Source: Pardosa pseudoannulata (taxonomy: Eukaryota > Arthropoda > Arachnida > Araneae > Lycosidae). From it: a stretch of 64,000 nt of DNA. Shown piece by piece: positions 24,092 through 35,085 of the stretch (position 1 is its first letter; every line of letters starts with the position of its first letter). Location: positions 73,960,418-74,024,417 of the forward strand of contig CM063500.1 in the NCBI GenBank assembly GCA_032207245.1, given 5' to 3'. The position numbers and the translations under genes were made by a program. Below the pieces are notes generated by a model that was not told the DNA's origin, made no database searches, and was given only the letters and a program-made list of their open reading frames with translations.

Positions 24092-24431
24092 AGGGACAAC
24101 GTCAAGCTTCTCAAGCTTCAAGCCGTACGTGTCCTCTGGGTAATGCTAAATGAGATATAACCTCAGGGGTATACCTCCTTTAGGTATATACAGGTGTCAC
24201 GAGCCCGGGGTTCACCTGAGTGATCTTTCTCTAGTGTCTTCTCTGGTAGACCAGAACTTGGCTCTGTAGCGCTTGTTCCTTACCGGAGTTGACCAAAGTA
24301 ATCTTCGAACCATGACGGGCCTCGCGTAGGTCAGCTGCAGCTTTATAGCTGTCGTGGTTGCTGTCGTGGTGACTGGTCTTCAGTTTGTTGCTACTGTATG
24401 TCTTAGAGATGGGTCAGTGTAAGAAATCTCC
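24092..24431. mobile_element. Unidentified 340-bp insertion with 15-bp target duplication
   Basis: TTACATAGAGTACCA occurs at 24077-24091 and again at 24432-24446 and encloses 340 bp that is clearly GC-richer than the surroundings. A perfect 15-bp duplication points to LINE-type target-primed insertion. The insert has no poly(A) tail in either direction and no ORF. A weak B-box-like GGTTCGAAGAT can be read on the minus strand near 24310, and CGTGGTTGCTGTCGTGGT is a local repeat. It could be an unknown SINE, a LINE 3' end or a processed transcript. Confidence 0.7.
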
Positions 24432-24639
24432 TTACATAGAGTACCATGGAAGATATTATTTTACGACTATAGAGCAAAATGTCAACACGTGACTCTCCTC
24501 CCTTTGCTGAAATGACAACACACAAACAGTACCACATGGGGTTATTATTTGAAATTTATATTGAATAAAGACTGACTACATTTTTCTTATTAGATTTACT
24601 TGCGCGTGGAGGATTCAAAACAGGCGGAGAGCTGTATTT

Positions 24640-25860
24640 GTACCTTGAGCTACTGTTTGTTTAGTATTGTTTTAGAATAAATACACCTTCATTGGCTGTA
24701 TTCATTGTTACAATACCTATGAAAATATTCGTGTCGAATGGTTATTGTTATTCTTTAAGATTTCATAGGAAATCTTTATAAGGAATCCGAATTCGTTTCT
24801 TGAGCTACTGTTTATTGAGTATTCTTTAAGAATAAATGTTCCTTCGATGGCTGTATTCATTGTTACAATACCTATGAAGATATTCGTGGGAAATGGTTAT
24901 ATTTTTTCTTTAAGATTTCATAGAAAATCTTCATAGGGAATCCGAAATTAATTCTTGATATACTGTTTGTCTAGTATTGTTTTAGAATAAATACACCTTC
25001 GATTGCTATATTCATTGTTACAATACCTATGAAGATATTCGTGGGGAATGGTTATTGTTTTTCTTTAAGATTTCATAGAAAATCTTCATAGGGAATCCGA
25101 ATTTGTTCCTTGAGCTACTGTTTGTTTAGTATTGTTTTAGAATAAATACACCTTCGATGGCTGTATTCATTGTTACAATACCTATGAAGATATTCGTGGG
25201 GAATGGTTATTCTTATTCTTTAAGATCTCATAGGAAATCTTCATAGGGAATCCTAATTTGTTCCTTGAGGTACTGTTTGTTTAGTATTGTTTTAGAATAA
25301 ATACACCTTCGATGGCTGTATTGAATGTTACAGTACGTATGAAGATATTCGCGGGAAATGGTTATTGTTATTCTTTAAGATTTCATAGGAAATCTTTATA
25401 AGGAATCCGAATTCGTTTCTTGAGCTACTGTTTATTGAGTATTCTTTAAGAATAAATGTTCCTTCGATGGCTGTATTCATTGTTACAATACCTATGAAGA
25501 TATTCGTGGGAAATGGTTATATTTTTTCTTTAAGATTTCATATGAAATATTTATAGGGAATCCGAATTTTTTCCTTTAGTTACTGCTTGTTTAGTATTGT
25601 TTTAGAATAAATACACCTTCGATGGCTGTATTCATTGTCACAATACCTATGAAAATATTCGTGGGGAATGGTCATTGTTATCCTCTAAGATTTCATAGGA
25701 AATCTTCATAGGGAATCCGAACTTGTTCCTTGAGCTACTGTTTGTTTAGTATTGTTTTAGAATAAATACACCTTCGATGGTTGTATTCATTGTTACAATA
25801 CCTATGAAGATATTCGTGGAAAATGGCTGTTGCTATTCTTTAAGATTTCATTGGATACAT
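24640..25860. repeat. 155-bp satellite, eight units, tetrameric higher-order pattern
   Basis: The marker AATACCTATGA (or its variant) starts at 24712, 24867, 25022, 25177, 25332, 25487, 25642 and 25797, always exactly 155 apart. Units 1 and 5 in this count share TTTATAAGGAATCCGAATTC and TATTGAGTATTCTTTAAGAA, and units 2 and 6 share GGTTATATTTTTTC, so a 620-bp block of four units is itself repeated. No coding potential. Confidence 0.95.
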
Positions 25861-26388
25861 AAATTTTACTTCATATGTCCCTCCTATAAAAGCTTAAATT
25901 ATACTTACTTACATATAGTCACTAATCTCTATTGAGAATTATAAATCCTCTGGTTTTTATAAATTCTGTTTTGTTATGCTTGTTATGACTATTTATTGTG
26001 TTACTCTTTTGAATTTAGTCTTTGGATAATACCTTAATTTATACTAAACACAGTCTCAACAATTTAGTGACAGTTACACGGTTCTCAGCTTGTTATGAAT
26101 ATATTGTTATATTATGCATTTTATTGCCTTCTGTGTCACGTTTTAACACCTTGTTTAGTCACATCGTAATTTATTCAGAACATAGTCGCTGAAATTTGTA
26201 ATGATTTACAGAATTATCTTCTGCAACATTGTACAATGACGTTAGCAACTTAATTGCAGCAACGATATAAGCCCCGTAAGGAAAGCTATTTTAGGTGGTA
26301 GAGCTGTCTGGTTAAATATTTAACATTTAGTCATTAATGTGCGGCTCAACTCTGAGAATGATTAAACGTAGATGGAATAACTGACCTC
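25861..26388. other. No feature recognised
   Basis: AT-rich, unassigned. Confidence 0.5.
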
Positions 26389-26607
26389 GTGTTCCAACGC
26401 TCTTCTAAAAGTCTTGCCTTATTACGCATTCAGAATCTCTTTCCCTGTTCCCCGAGTGGCTTAGTTAATGGTTTGAAGCAAAGGTTGGAAAAGCAAATGC
26501 AATATGTTCCGTATAAAGAGATTATGGTCAGATTAATTCTTAAGTGCTCCGAAGAAAGGAACAGCGCTCAGATGCAGCCTCTTGGAATTATTACAACTGG
26601 TAAGTAG
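26389..26607 (+). other. Open stretch ending at a donor-like site (weak exon candidate)
   Basis: This 72-codon open stretch is clearly less AT-rich than its flanks. Near its end it reads ATTACAACTG then GTAAGT at about 26598, a good match to a splice donor. I do not recognise the peptide (for example KEIMVRLILKCSEERNSAQM). No clear polypyrimidine tract and AG acceptor lies directly before the start. It may be an isolated or decayed exon, a processed fragment or chance. Function unknown. Confidence 0.15.
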
Positions 26608-26899
26608 TCCAATACTTTTCCTAATTTACTGGAATTATACAGATATTGAAATAACCAAATAAATATTAAACAGCTGCAGAAAACAGACTTTTCAGAATGT
26701 GTGGGTTTTTAAACAAGATAGAATCTATTTCCAGAAAAACAAAAATAAATTTTAAATAGTGAAAAAAGTTTTGAACCTTTTTAATACCTACAATTTTTTT
26801 ACATTATTTATGGAATTTTTTATTGCAGAAAAGCGAATTTCAGCTTGGTGAAAATTAAATGAAAAATAGAAACTTCTATGTAATAGATTTATGAAATTT

Positions 26900-28985
26900 A
26901 GTATCAAATATGAGTTCTTAATATTCAACTTATTTCAATAAATACAATTATTTGTGATTATAGATTATAGATTTGGATTATAGATAGGATTTGAATTTGG
27001 ATTTGAATTATAGATTTGGATTATAGATTTGTAAAATGTATCTAAAATCTAGTATCAAATATGAGTTCTTAATATTCAACATATTTCAATAAATACAATT
27101 ATTTGTGATTATAGATTATAGATTTGGATTATAGATAGGATTTGAATTTGGATTTGAATTATAGATCTGGATTATAGATTTGTGAAATGTAGCTAAAATG
27201 TAGTAGCAAATATGAGTTCTTAATATTCAACATATTTCAACAAATACAATTATTTGTGATTATAGATTATAGATTTGGATTATAGATAGGATCTGGATTT
27301 GGATTTGAATTATAGATCTGGATTATAGATATGTAAAATATAGCTAAAATCTAGTATCAAATATGAGTTCTTAATATTGAACATATTTCAATAAATACAA
27401 TTATTTGTGATTATAGATTATAGATTTGGATTATAGATCTGGATTATAGATTTGTGGAATGTAGCTAAAATCTAGTATCAAATATGAGTTCTTAATATTG
27501 AATATATTTCAATAAATACAATTATTTGTAATTATAGATTATATATTTGGATTATAGATAGGATTTGGATTTGGATTATAGATCTGGATTATAGATTTGT
27601 GGAATGTAGTTAAAATCTAGTATCAAATATGAGTTCTTAATATTCAATATATTTCAATAAATACAATTATTTGTGATTATAGATTATAGATTTGGATTAT
27701 AGATAGGCTTTGGATTTGGATTATAGATCTGGATTATAGATTTGTGAAATGTAGCTAAAATCTAGTATCAAATATGAGTTCTTAATATTGAATATATTTC
27801 AATAAATAAAATTATTTGTAATTATAGATTATAGATTTAGATTATAGATAGGATTTGGATTTGGATTATAGATATGGATTATAGATTTGTGGAATGTAGC
27901 TAAAATGTAGTATCAAATATGAGTTCTTAATATTGAACATATTTCAATAAATACAATTATTTGTGATTATATATTATAGATTTGGATTATAGATAAAATT
28001 TGAATTTGGATTTGAATTATAGATTTGGATTATAGATTTGTGAAATGTATCTAAAATCTAGTATCAAATATGAGTTCTTAATATTCAACATATTTCAATA
28101 AATAAAACTATTTGTGATTATAGATTATAGGTTTGGATTATAGATAGGATTTGAATTACAGATCTGGATTATAGATTTGTGAAATGTAGCTAAAATGTAG
28201 TAGCAAATATGAGTTCTTAATATTCAACATATTTCAACAAATACAATTATTTGTGATTATAGCTTATAGATTTGGATTATAGATAGGATCTGGATTTGGA
28301 TTTGAATTATAGATCTGGATTATAGATTTGTGAAATGTGGCTAAAATCTAGTATCAAATATGAGTTCTTAATATTCAACATATTTCAATAAATACAATTA
28401 TTTGTGATTATAGATTATAGATAGGATTTGAATTTGGATTTGAATTATAGATCTGGATTATAGATTTGTGAAATGTGGCTAAAATCTAGTATCAAATATG
28501 AGTTCTTAATATTCAACATATTTCAATAAATACAATAATTTGTGATTATAGATTATAGATTTGGATTATAGATAGGATTTGAATTTGGATTTGAATTATA
28601 GATCTGGATTATAGATTTGTGAAATGTAGCTAAAATCTAGTATCAAATATGAGTTCTTAATATTCAACATATTTCAATAAATACAATTATTTGTGATTAT
28701 AGATTATAGATTTGGATTATAGATAGGATCTGGATTTGGATTTGGATTATAGATCTGGATTATAGATTTGTGAAATGTGGCTAAAATCTAGTATCAAATA
28801 TGAGTTCTTAATATTCAACATATTTCAATAAATACAATAATTTGTGATTATAGATTATAGATTTGGATTATAGATAGGATTTGAATTTGGATTTGAATTA
28901 TAGATCTAGATTATAGATTTGTGAAATGTGGCTAAAATCTAGTAGCAAATATGAGTTCTGAAAATTCAACATACTTCAATAAATA
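26900..28985. repeat. ~148-bp tandem array with nested 13-mer repeats
   Basis: About fourteen units carry ATCAAATATGAGTTCTTAAT and AATAAATACAATTATTTGT. Spacing of the first marker varies from about 122 to 153 because each unit also holds a variable number of short TAGATTTGGATTA repeats. Variation in unit length therefore comes from a repeat within the repeat. It ends abruptly near 28985. Confidence 0.95.
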
Positions 28986-30635
28986 CAACAATTATAATGA
29001 TATAAAATTATTCTATACTATTTCTTCTGTTCTTCTATTGCATTATTACTTCTATTCTATACTATAATTATTATTACTAAAACCAACTTTCAATTATTAT
29101 TGTTATATTTTTTGAGTTATATGAACATTTGAAGGAATCTGGATTTATATTTTGGTGTTATATTCCTTTTAATCTAGTAATTTATCAGTGTTAAATAAAT
29201 GAAAGTTAGTTGAAATTGATAGGTTACAAAATCTGAAATCTGTAAATTTTATACTTAAAAAAGAACTATTGTAGTATTATGTATTGAGATATAAATATTT
29301 TCACAATTAATAATATATTTTTTTATATTTCCAATAATATAACAACTACAGGATGCTTCAACAATGACCGGTATATTTGAAAAATCAATAAAAACTAAGA
29401 TTTTGTTAAGCTTATAAGAAAATTATATGAAGTTCACAGTTTTTTTTTTATTTTGAGAAAGAGTTAACTTTAGAATCAAAAGCGAAAAACTAAACAAATT
29501 TATCAAATGACGTCCTCCGTGTTATTGGAATGATACTTTTAAACCATGCACAGAAATCTTAATTAATAATTAGTGGCAGAGGGATTTGTCTCCTCGTTGC
29601 TTTAATTGCGAAGAGGCTTAGAATTTGCAATTACTGTCTCAAAATTACTAAGCAACTCCGTGAAGTTATAATGTATTTTAATTCTAAATTTAATGTCATG
29701 AAGAAATTAAAAGTAATATTACACTGAATAATGTTTAGTTAAAACTCGACCAATTACCAATAATGTAGGCTCGGTATGCAGAATAATATATTAAAGTATT
29801 AATTTCATGTAATAGAGTATGAGAGTTAGCTTTAAAATAGAAGAGTCAAGATAATATATCAATCTTATTAGATCCTGATGTAAACTGAGAATTCAGTTGT
29901 GCTGCATAAGTAATTGTATGTATATATGTGTTATACTATTCGATATTTTGCGTCATGCGCAGATTTGGAAGGTTATAGTATGATACAAAACCAATATTGA
30001 TTAGAGGATGTACTAAGGGGTATTTGATAAATTTCGGTCGTATTTTTGGAAGAGTAGATTTGAATAAACAGATTGGTATAGAAGTCTCAATGCTAACCAA
30101 CAGTTGGTCTTACAAAAACGGAATACATATGACATTTGACTTAATAGAATTAAGAAATTGGAGTTTTAATGCAGATTCTTTTGACGTGAAACAACGACAA
30201 CATCGTGCTTCTCGTTCAGACTGCTATTTCCACCCATTGAAGCGTATGAACTGCATAGTTCTGGACGATATATGACAATGGATAAATAATGGCTCCATTA
30301 TCACATTCAAAGATAAAATGATCATTTAAATGAGTATATACGCAGATAGCATGCGTATTTGCAGCAAGTTTAATTTTTTCTGCATATCTTGTTATAACAG
30401 ATTTGAGGCGACAAACTTGCAGCAAAACTCCTGCAAGTTAAAAGGAATATAAAGCGACCACTCCTTTTCAACTCTATTTTGCTGCAAAACTGTGGCAGCC
30501 TTATCATGATAACCTTGAACAATACTAAGATGTTTTCTAATATTTTTTCAATTATAATTGAAACTGACATTTTATATACCACGATTTGTACACACTTGTA
30601 AATGGGATTTCTTCCTCACAACAATGAATAACATT
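28986..30635. other. Unassigned stretch with one unrecognised ORF
   Basis: AT-rich. The plus-strand ORF 29997-30275 (92 codons) has a mixed amino-acid composition (GIEVSMLTNSWSYKNGIHMT, then a cysteine/histidine-containing end) that does not look like simple repeat translation. I cannot match it to a family, and I saw no splice-site or promoter context that would make it convincing. Confidence 0.3.
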
Positions 30636-30722
30636 CCGATTGTTGTATAAAACTGTGTACTTCTGTTTTTATTGTAGCTGTAACTGTGTGTTAGTACATT
30701 AATAAAGATACCAGATATAACA

Positions 30723-30735
30723 TGGCGTAGTCGGC
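30723..30735 (+). promoter_or_regulatory. Primer binding site of the mini-LTR unit
   Basis: TGGCGTAGTCGGC directly follows the CA end of LTR 1. It is one base from the TGGCGCAGTCGG type used by some insect Ty3/gypsy elements, where a tRNA 3' end primes minus-strand DNA. Related sites follow LTRs 3 (31476), 4 (31850), 5 (32226) and 6 (32599), with point changes. Confidence 0.65.
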
Positions 30736-31599
30736 AGATAAGAATCCTCGAAGTTTTTGGGTTAAAAATAAAAATAAGCTAACCTTGAAAAGGAACAGAG
30801 TTTACTTAAGATCGTCAAAAAACGAACCATTTTTTAAAGGTGTTGAAAGTGGTAGACATGCTGATTCTAGTGGTTTTATTACTAAGCTTTCTTATGTACC
30901 AAATTATCCAAAATTATCCAAAAACCATATGTCACACGATATAGTAGAGGAATTATACTACCAGAAAGATTTGGTGTTGCATCGATATAAGAAACTATAG
31001 TAAAAGGGAAGGTATTGTATATAACTGTGTTTATAACAGTGTACTTCAGTTTTCATTATAACTGTAACTGTGTGTTAGTACGTTTATAAAGATATCAGAT
31101 ATAAGAATCCTTGAAATTATTGGGTTAAAAATGAAAATAAGCAAACCTTAAAAATTAACCGGTTACTTAAAACCATCAAAAAACGAAACCTTCTTTAAAA
31201 TTTTTGAAAGTGGTAGACATGTTGATCTTAGTGGTTCTGTTCCTAAGCTTTCTTATGTACCAAGTGATCCAAAATGATCCAAAAAGTGTGAAACCATATG
31301 TCACACGATGTGGTAGAGGAATTAAAGGCCCAAAAAGATTTCGTGTTGCAACGATATAACAAACATTTATGAAATTGAAAGTGCTGTATGTAACTGTGTT
31401 TGTAACCGTGTACTTCTGTTTTCCTTATAAGTGTAACTGTGTGTTAGTACGTTAATAAAGTTACCAGATATAGCATGGCGTAGTCCGCAGATAAGATCCT
31501 CGAAGTTATTTGGTTAAAAATGAAAATAATCAAACTGTGAAAAGGAACAGAGTTCACTTAAAACTGTCGTAAAACTGAACCATTTTTTTAAGATGTTGG

Positions 31600-31745
31600 T
31601 AGACATGCTGATTTTAGTGGTTCTATTAAGAAGCTTTCTTATGTAAATGATACAAAAAAAAATGTGAAACCATATGTCACACGATATGGTAGAGGAATTA
31701 AACGTACAAAAAGATTTGGTGTTGCATCGATGTAAGAATTTTTTG
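31600..31745 (+). pseudogene. Pol/integrase C-terminal tail fragment in a mini-LTR unit
   Basis: In the third internal part an open stretch reads VTRYGRGIKRTKRF (near 31675-31716), close to the R-x-GR-x-x-x-P-x-R-like tail at the end of many Ty3/gypsy polyproteins. It lies a short distance before the purine tract and the next LTR, where the end of pol should be. Equivalent pieces are in the other internal parts. Some are frame-shifted: at 30785-31000 the ORF switches frame before this motif. Nothing upstream of the tail is left of pol. It cannot encode an active protein. Confidence 0.65.
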
Positions 31746-32802
31746 TAAAAGGAAAAGTGTTGTATATAACTGTGTTTGTAACTGTGTACTTCTGTCTTAA
31801 TTGTAACTGTAGTTGTGTTAGTATGTTAATAAAGATACCATATATAACATGGAGTAGTCGGCATATAAAAATCAACGAAGTTATTGGGTTGAAAATGAAA
31901 ATAATCAAACCTTGAAAGGGAACCAAGTTTCCTTAAAACCGTCAAAAACAACCTATTTTAAATGATGTTGAAAGTGGTAGACATGCTGGACAGTAGTTCT
32001 ATTTCTAAGCTTTCTTATGTACCAAGTGATACAAAATGATCCAAAAATATGTGAAACCATTTGTCACACGATATGGTAGAGGAATTAAATTCCTAAAAAG
32101 ATTTGGTTTTCATCGCTGTAAGAAACTTTTGTAAAAAGGAAGGTGTTGTATATAACTGTGTACTTCTGTTTTCATTGTAACTGTAACTGTGTGTTAGTAC
32201 ATTAATAAAGATACCAAATGTAACAGGGCGTAGCCGGCAGAGAATAATCTTCGAAGTTATCGGGTTTAAAAATGAAAATAATCAAACAGTGAAAAGGAAG
32301 TTCCCTTAAACCGTCAAAAAACGAACCATTTTTTAAAGGTGTTGAAAATGGTAGACATACTGATCTTAATGGTTCTATTTGTAAGATTTCTTATGTAAAG
32401 GATCTAAAAATGTGAAAACATATGTCAAACTATATGGTAGAAGAATTAAACTCCCAAAAAGTTATGGTGTTGCATCGATGTAAGAAACATTTATAAAAGG
32501 GAAGCTGTTGTATATAACTGTGTTTGTAACTGTGTACTTCTTTTTCATAGTAACTGTAACTGTGTGTTAGTACGTAAATAAAGATACCAGATATAACATC
32601 GCGTAGTCGCAGATAAGAATCCACGAAGTTATTGGGTTAAAAATGAAAATTATCAAACCTTAAAAAAGAACATAGTTTTACTTAAAACCATCAAAAACGA
32701 ACCATTTTTGAAAGATGTTAGAAATGGTCGACATACTGATCTTAGTGGTTCTATTCCTAAGTTTTCTTATGTAAATAATCCAAAAATCTGAAACTGGCTT
32801 GG

Positions 32803-33273
32803 CTAAAGAACAGGGTTCCCCCGCCAACCTGGCGATAATGGTTTAAGTATGGTCACTTGCATTTTTCTCCTGATCATGCCGTGTCCAAACAATCTGTATC
32901 TAATTTATATGGTATTTGCATCCAGCTCTCCTTGTGTAACTCTTTTCTTATATATTAAAAGCGCGCAATGTTTAAAATTTTAGATATAACAATCATTAAT
33001 GGTTCACTACGGCTGATTTTTTATAATTTGGAACTGTTGTCTTTGTAAATTGTTAAGGGACTAACTAATTGCCCATAAATATAAATTTCATGTTTCCAAG
33101 TCGTTTTGTTTAATTAAGTTAAAGTATGTAATTCTATTACGATGGCGCACTGTGCATTAATTAAAGTCGCCATAAAAAGCAAGAAATACAATGTTTGGAT
33201 GGATTACCTTTGTGTTTTAGTAAACATCGCCAATAATTTCGCCAAATTTGCCAAGGGGAACCCTATTCTTAAG
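32803..33273. mobile_element. 471-bp TIR element, copy 2, inserted into the mini-LTR array
   Basis: The ends CTAAAGAACAGGGTTCCCC (32803-32821) and, reverse-complemented, CTTAAGAATAGGGTTCCCC (33255-33273) match at 17 of 19 positions. The internal sequence aligns with 14941-15415. It interrupts the sixth internal part of the array between AAAAATCTGAAAC and GAAACCATATG, which are continuous in the other units. GAAAC on both sides is a possible 5-bp target duplication if the element extends about 8-11 bp beyond these TIRs. Confidence 0.8.
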
Positions 33274-33497
33274 TAGTAGGTGCGAAACCATATGCAACAC
33301 GATATGGTAGAGGAATTAAACTCCCAAACAGGTATGGTGTTGCATCGATGTAAGAAACATTTATAAAAAGGGAAGGTGTATATAACTGTATTTGTAACTG
33401 TGTACTTCTGATTTCATTGTAACTGTAACTGTGTACTTCTGTTTTCATTGTAACTGTGTATTAGTACGTTAATAAAGATACCAGATATAACACCGAT

Positions 33498-33985
33498 TAT
33501 AGTTAGATATTTCTTTCACTAACTTATTATTTTAATCAGGTGTAGTCCAGTATATTCTGAAAACTGAAGTTGATGCGTATTGATTTTCTCCCAGTTGTTA
33601 GAGACGCCCAAGTAAGAAAAATTAAGAGAGAATGTTTATTTTATATTTGAATGTTTTCTTAGATAACAGTAAGAGGTTATTTTCATTAAATAATAGCAAG
33701 GGTTATTTAAGATCAAGAAAACTTTTCATTATTTAATTGTAAGGTTTCAATACGTTATCGAAAGGTAAGTTAAATGAATAATTGATAGATGATTTCGTAA
33801 CTACAAGAAAAAATAGATTTAATATTTCGTATGTCTTAGTTTAAGACAAATATAGGTAAGCATTTTATGGGCGGTAATAAAGAAAAGAAAAAAAAAACAT
33901 GTTAGTTGGTCAGTATAATATATTGTTATATTGGGCGAATTCCGGTTTAGAATAATCACAAGGAGTAGAAAAACCTTATTTAAAA
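33498..33985. other. No feature recognised
   Basis: AT-rich, unassigned, beginning right after the target duplication of the array. Confidence 0.5.
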
Positions 33986-35085
33986 GATGCTTTTTTTATA
34001 TTTTTTTTATAATTTTCGAATGTAGTAAATTATGTAAAAATCTGGTACTACAACTCTCTTGAAGATATATATATATATATAGCATATAAATATTGCATAG
34101 CCAAATCGGATAACTCCTTATGTATCTTCTTTTATAGTTTTCGAGTTTAGTAAATTATGTAAAATCTGGTACTACAATTCTCTCGAATATGTGTAGCATA
34201 TAAATATTCTACAGCCAAATCGGAGATAATTCCCTATATATTATCTTTTATAGTTTCCGAGTTTAGTAAATTATGTAATAATCTGGTACTACAACTCTCT
34301 CGAAGATGTATAGCATATAAATATTGTACAGCCAAATCGGAGATAATTCCCTATGTATGATCTTTTATAGTTTTCGAGTTTAGTAAATTAATGTAAAAAT
34401 CTGGTACTACAACTCTCTCAAAGATGTATAGCATATAAATACTGTACGGCGAAATGAGATAACTCCCCATGTATGATGTTTTATAGTTTTCGAGTTTAGC
34501 AAATTATGCAAAAATATCGTATTATAAGTGTAATACGATATCTTTTGAAGATGTATAGTATATAAATATTGTACACCCAAATCGGATATAAATCCCCATG
34601 TATGATCTTTTATAGTTTTCGAGTTTAGTAAATTATGTAAAAAGTCTGGTACTACTCTCCCGAAGATAGCATATAAATATTGGACGACCAAATGGGAAAT
34701 AACTCCCCATGTATGATTTTTTATAGTTTTCGAGTTTAGCAAGTTATGTAAAAATCTGGTACTGCAACTTTCTCAAAGATGAACAGCTTATAAATATTTT
34801 ACAGCCAAATCAGAGATAACTCACCATGTATGATCTTTTATAGTTTTCGAGTTTATAAATTATGTAAAAATCTGGAACTACAACTCTCTGGAACAAATAA
34901 CATATAAATATGTATAACATATAAATATTGTATAGCCAAATCGGAGATAATTCCCTATATATTATCTTTTATAGTTTCCGAGTTTAGTAAATTATGTAAA
35001 AATCTAGGACTACAATTTTGACAAAGATGTATAGCATATAAATATTGGACGACCAAATCGGAGATAACTCCCCATGTATGTAGTT
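33986..35085. repeat. ~118-bp tandem array, nine units
   Basis: CTGGTACTAC or a variant recurs at about 34042, 34165, 34283, 34403, 34645, 34757, 34874 and 35004, with one altered unit at about 34515. Units also share AGCATATAAATATTG, GCCAAATCGGAGATAA and TTTTATAGTTTTCGAGTTTA. The minus ORF 34407-34742 is the repeat read in frame. Confidence 0.93.
34514..34541. repeat. 11-bp perfect hairpin unique to one unit
   Basis: ATATCGTATTA and TAATACGATAT are exact reverse complements around TAAGTG. The hairpin replaces the CTGGTACTACAACTCTC part present in the other units of the array. Confidence 0.85.

Larger units (their letters stand above)
30641..33492 (+). mobile_element. Tandem array of miniature Ty3/gypsy-type LTR retrotransposon units (TRIM-like)
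   Basis: Seven short LTRs alternate with six short internal parts. Approximate LTRs: 30641-30722, 31013-31103, 31382-31475, 31758-31849, 32144-32225, 32506-32598 and 33377-33492. Typical LTRs begin TGTTGTATA, end ATAACA and hold TATATAA and AATAAA signals. After LTR 1 comes a primer-binding-site-like TGGCGTAGTCGGC (30723-30735); variants follow the others except LTR 2, where it is deleted. Before most LTRs lies a purine tract such as AAAAGGGAAGG. The internal parts keep an integrase-tail-like peptide but no gag, protease or reverse transcriptase. CCGAT flanks the whole array on both sides (30636-30640 and 33493-33497), a 5-bp target duplication. One later TIR element sits in the sixth internal part. 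Confidence 0.85.

Noticed and set aside
30785..31000. 71-codon ORF as a small gene
   Set aside because: It lies inside the first internal part of the mini-LTR array and leaves the pol-tail frame before its end, so it is a frameshifted retroelement remnant.
34407..34742. 111-codon minus-strand ORF with internal repeats
   Set aside because: Its peptide repeats (LNSKTIK-HTWG) come from the 118-bp tandem units.
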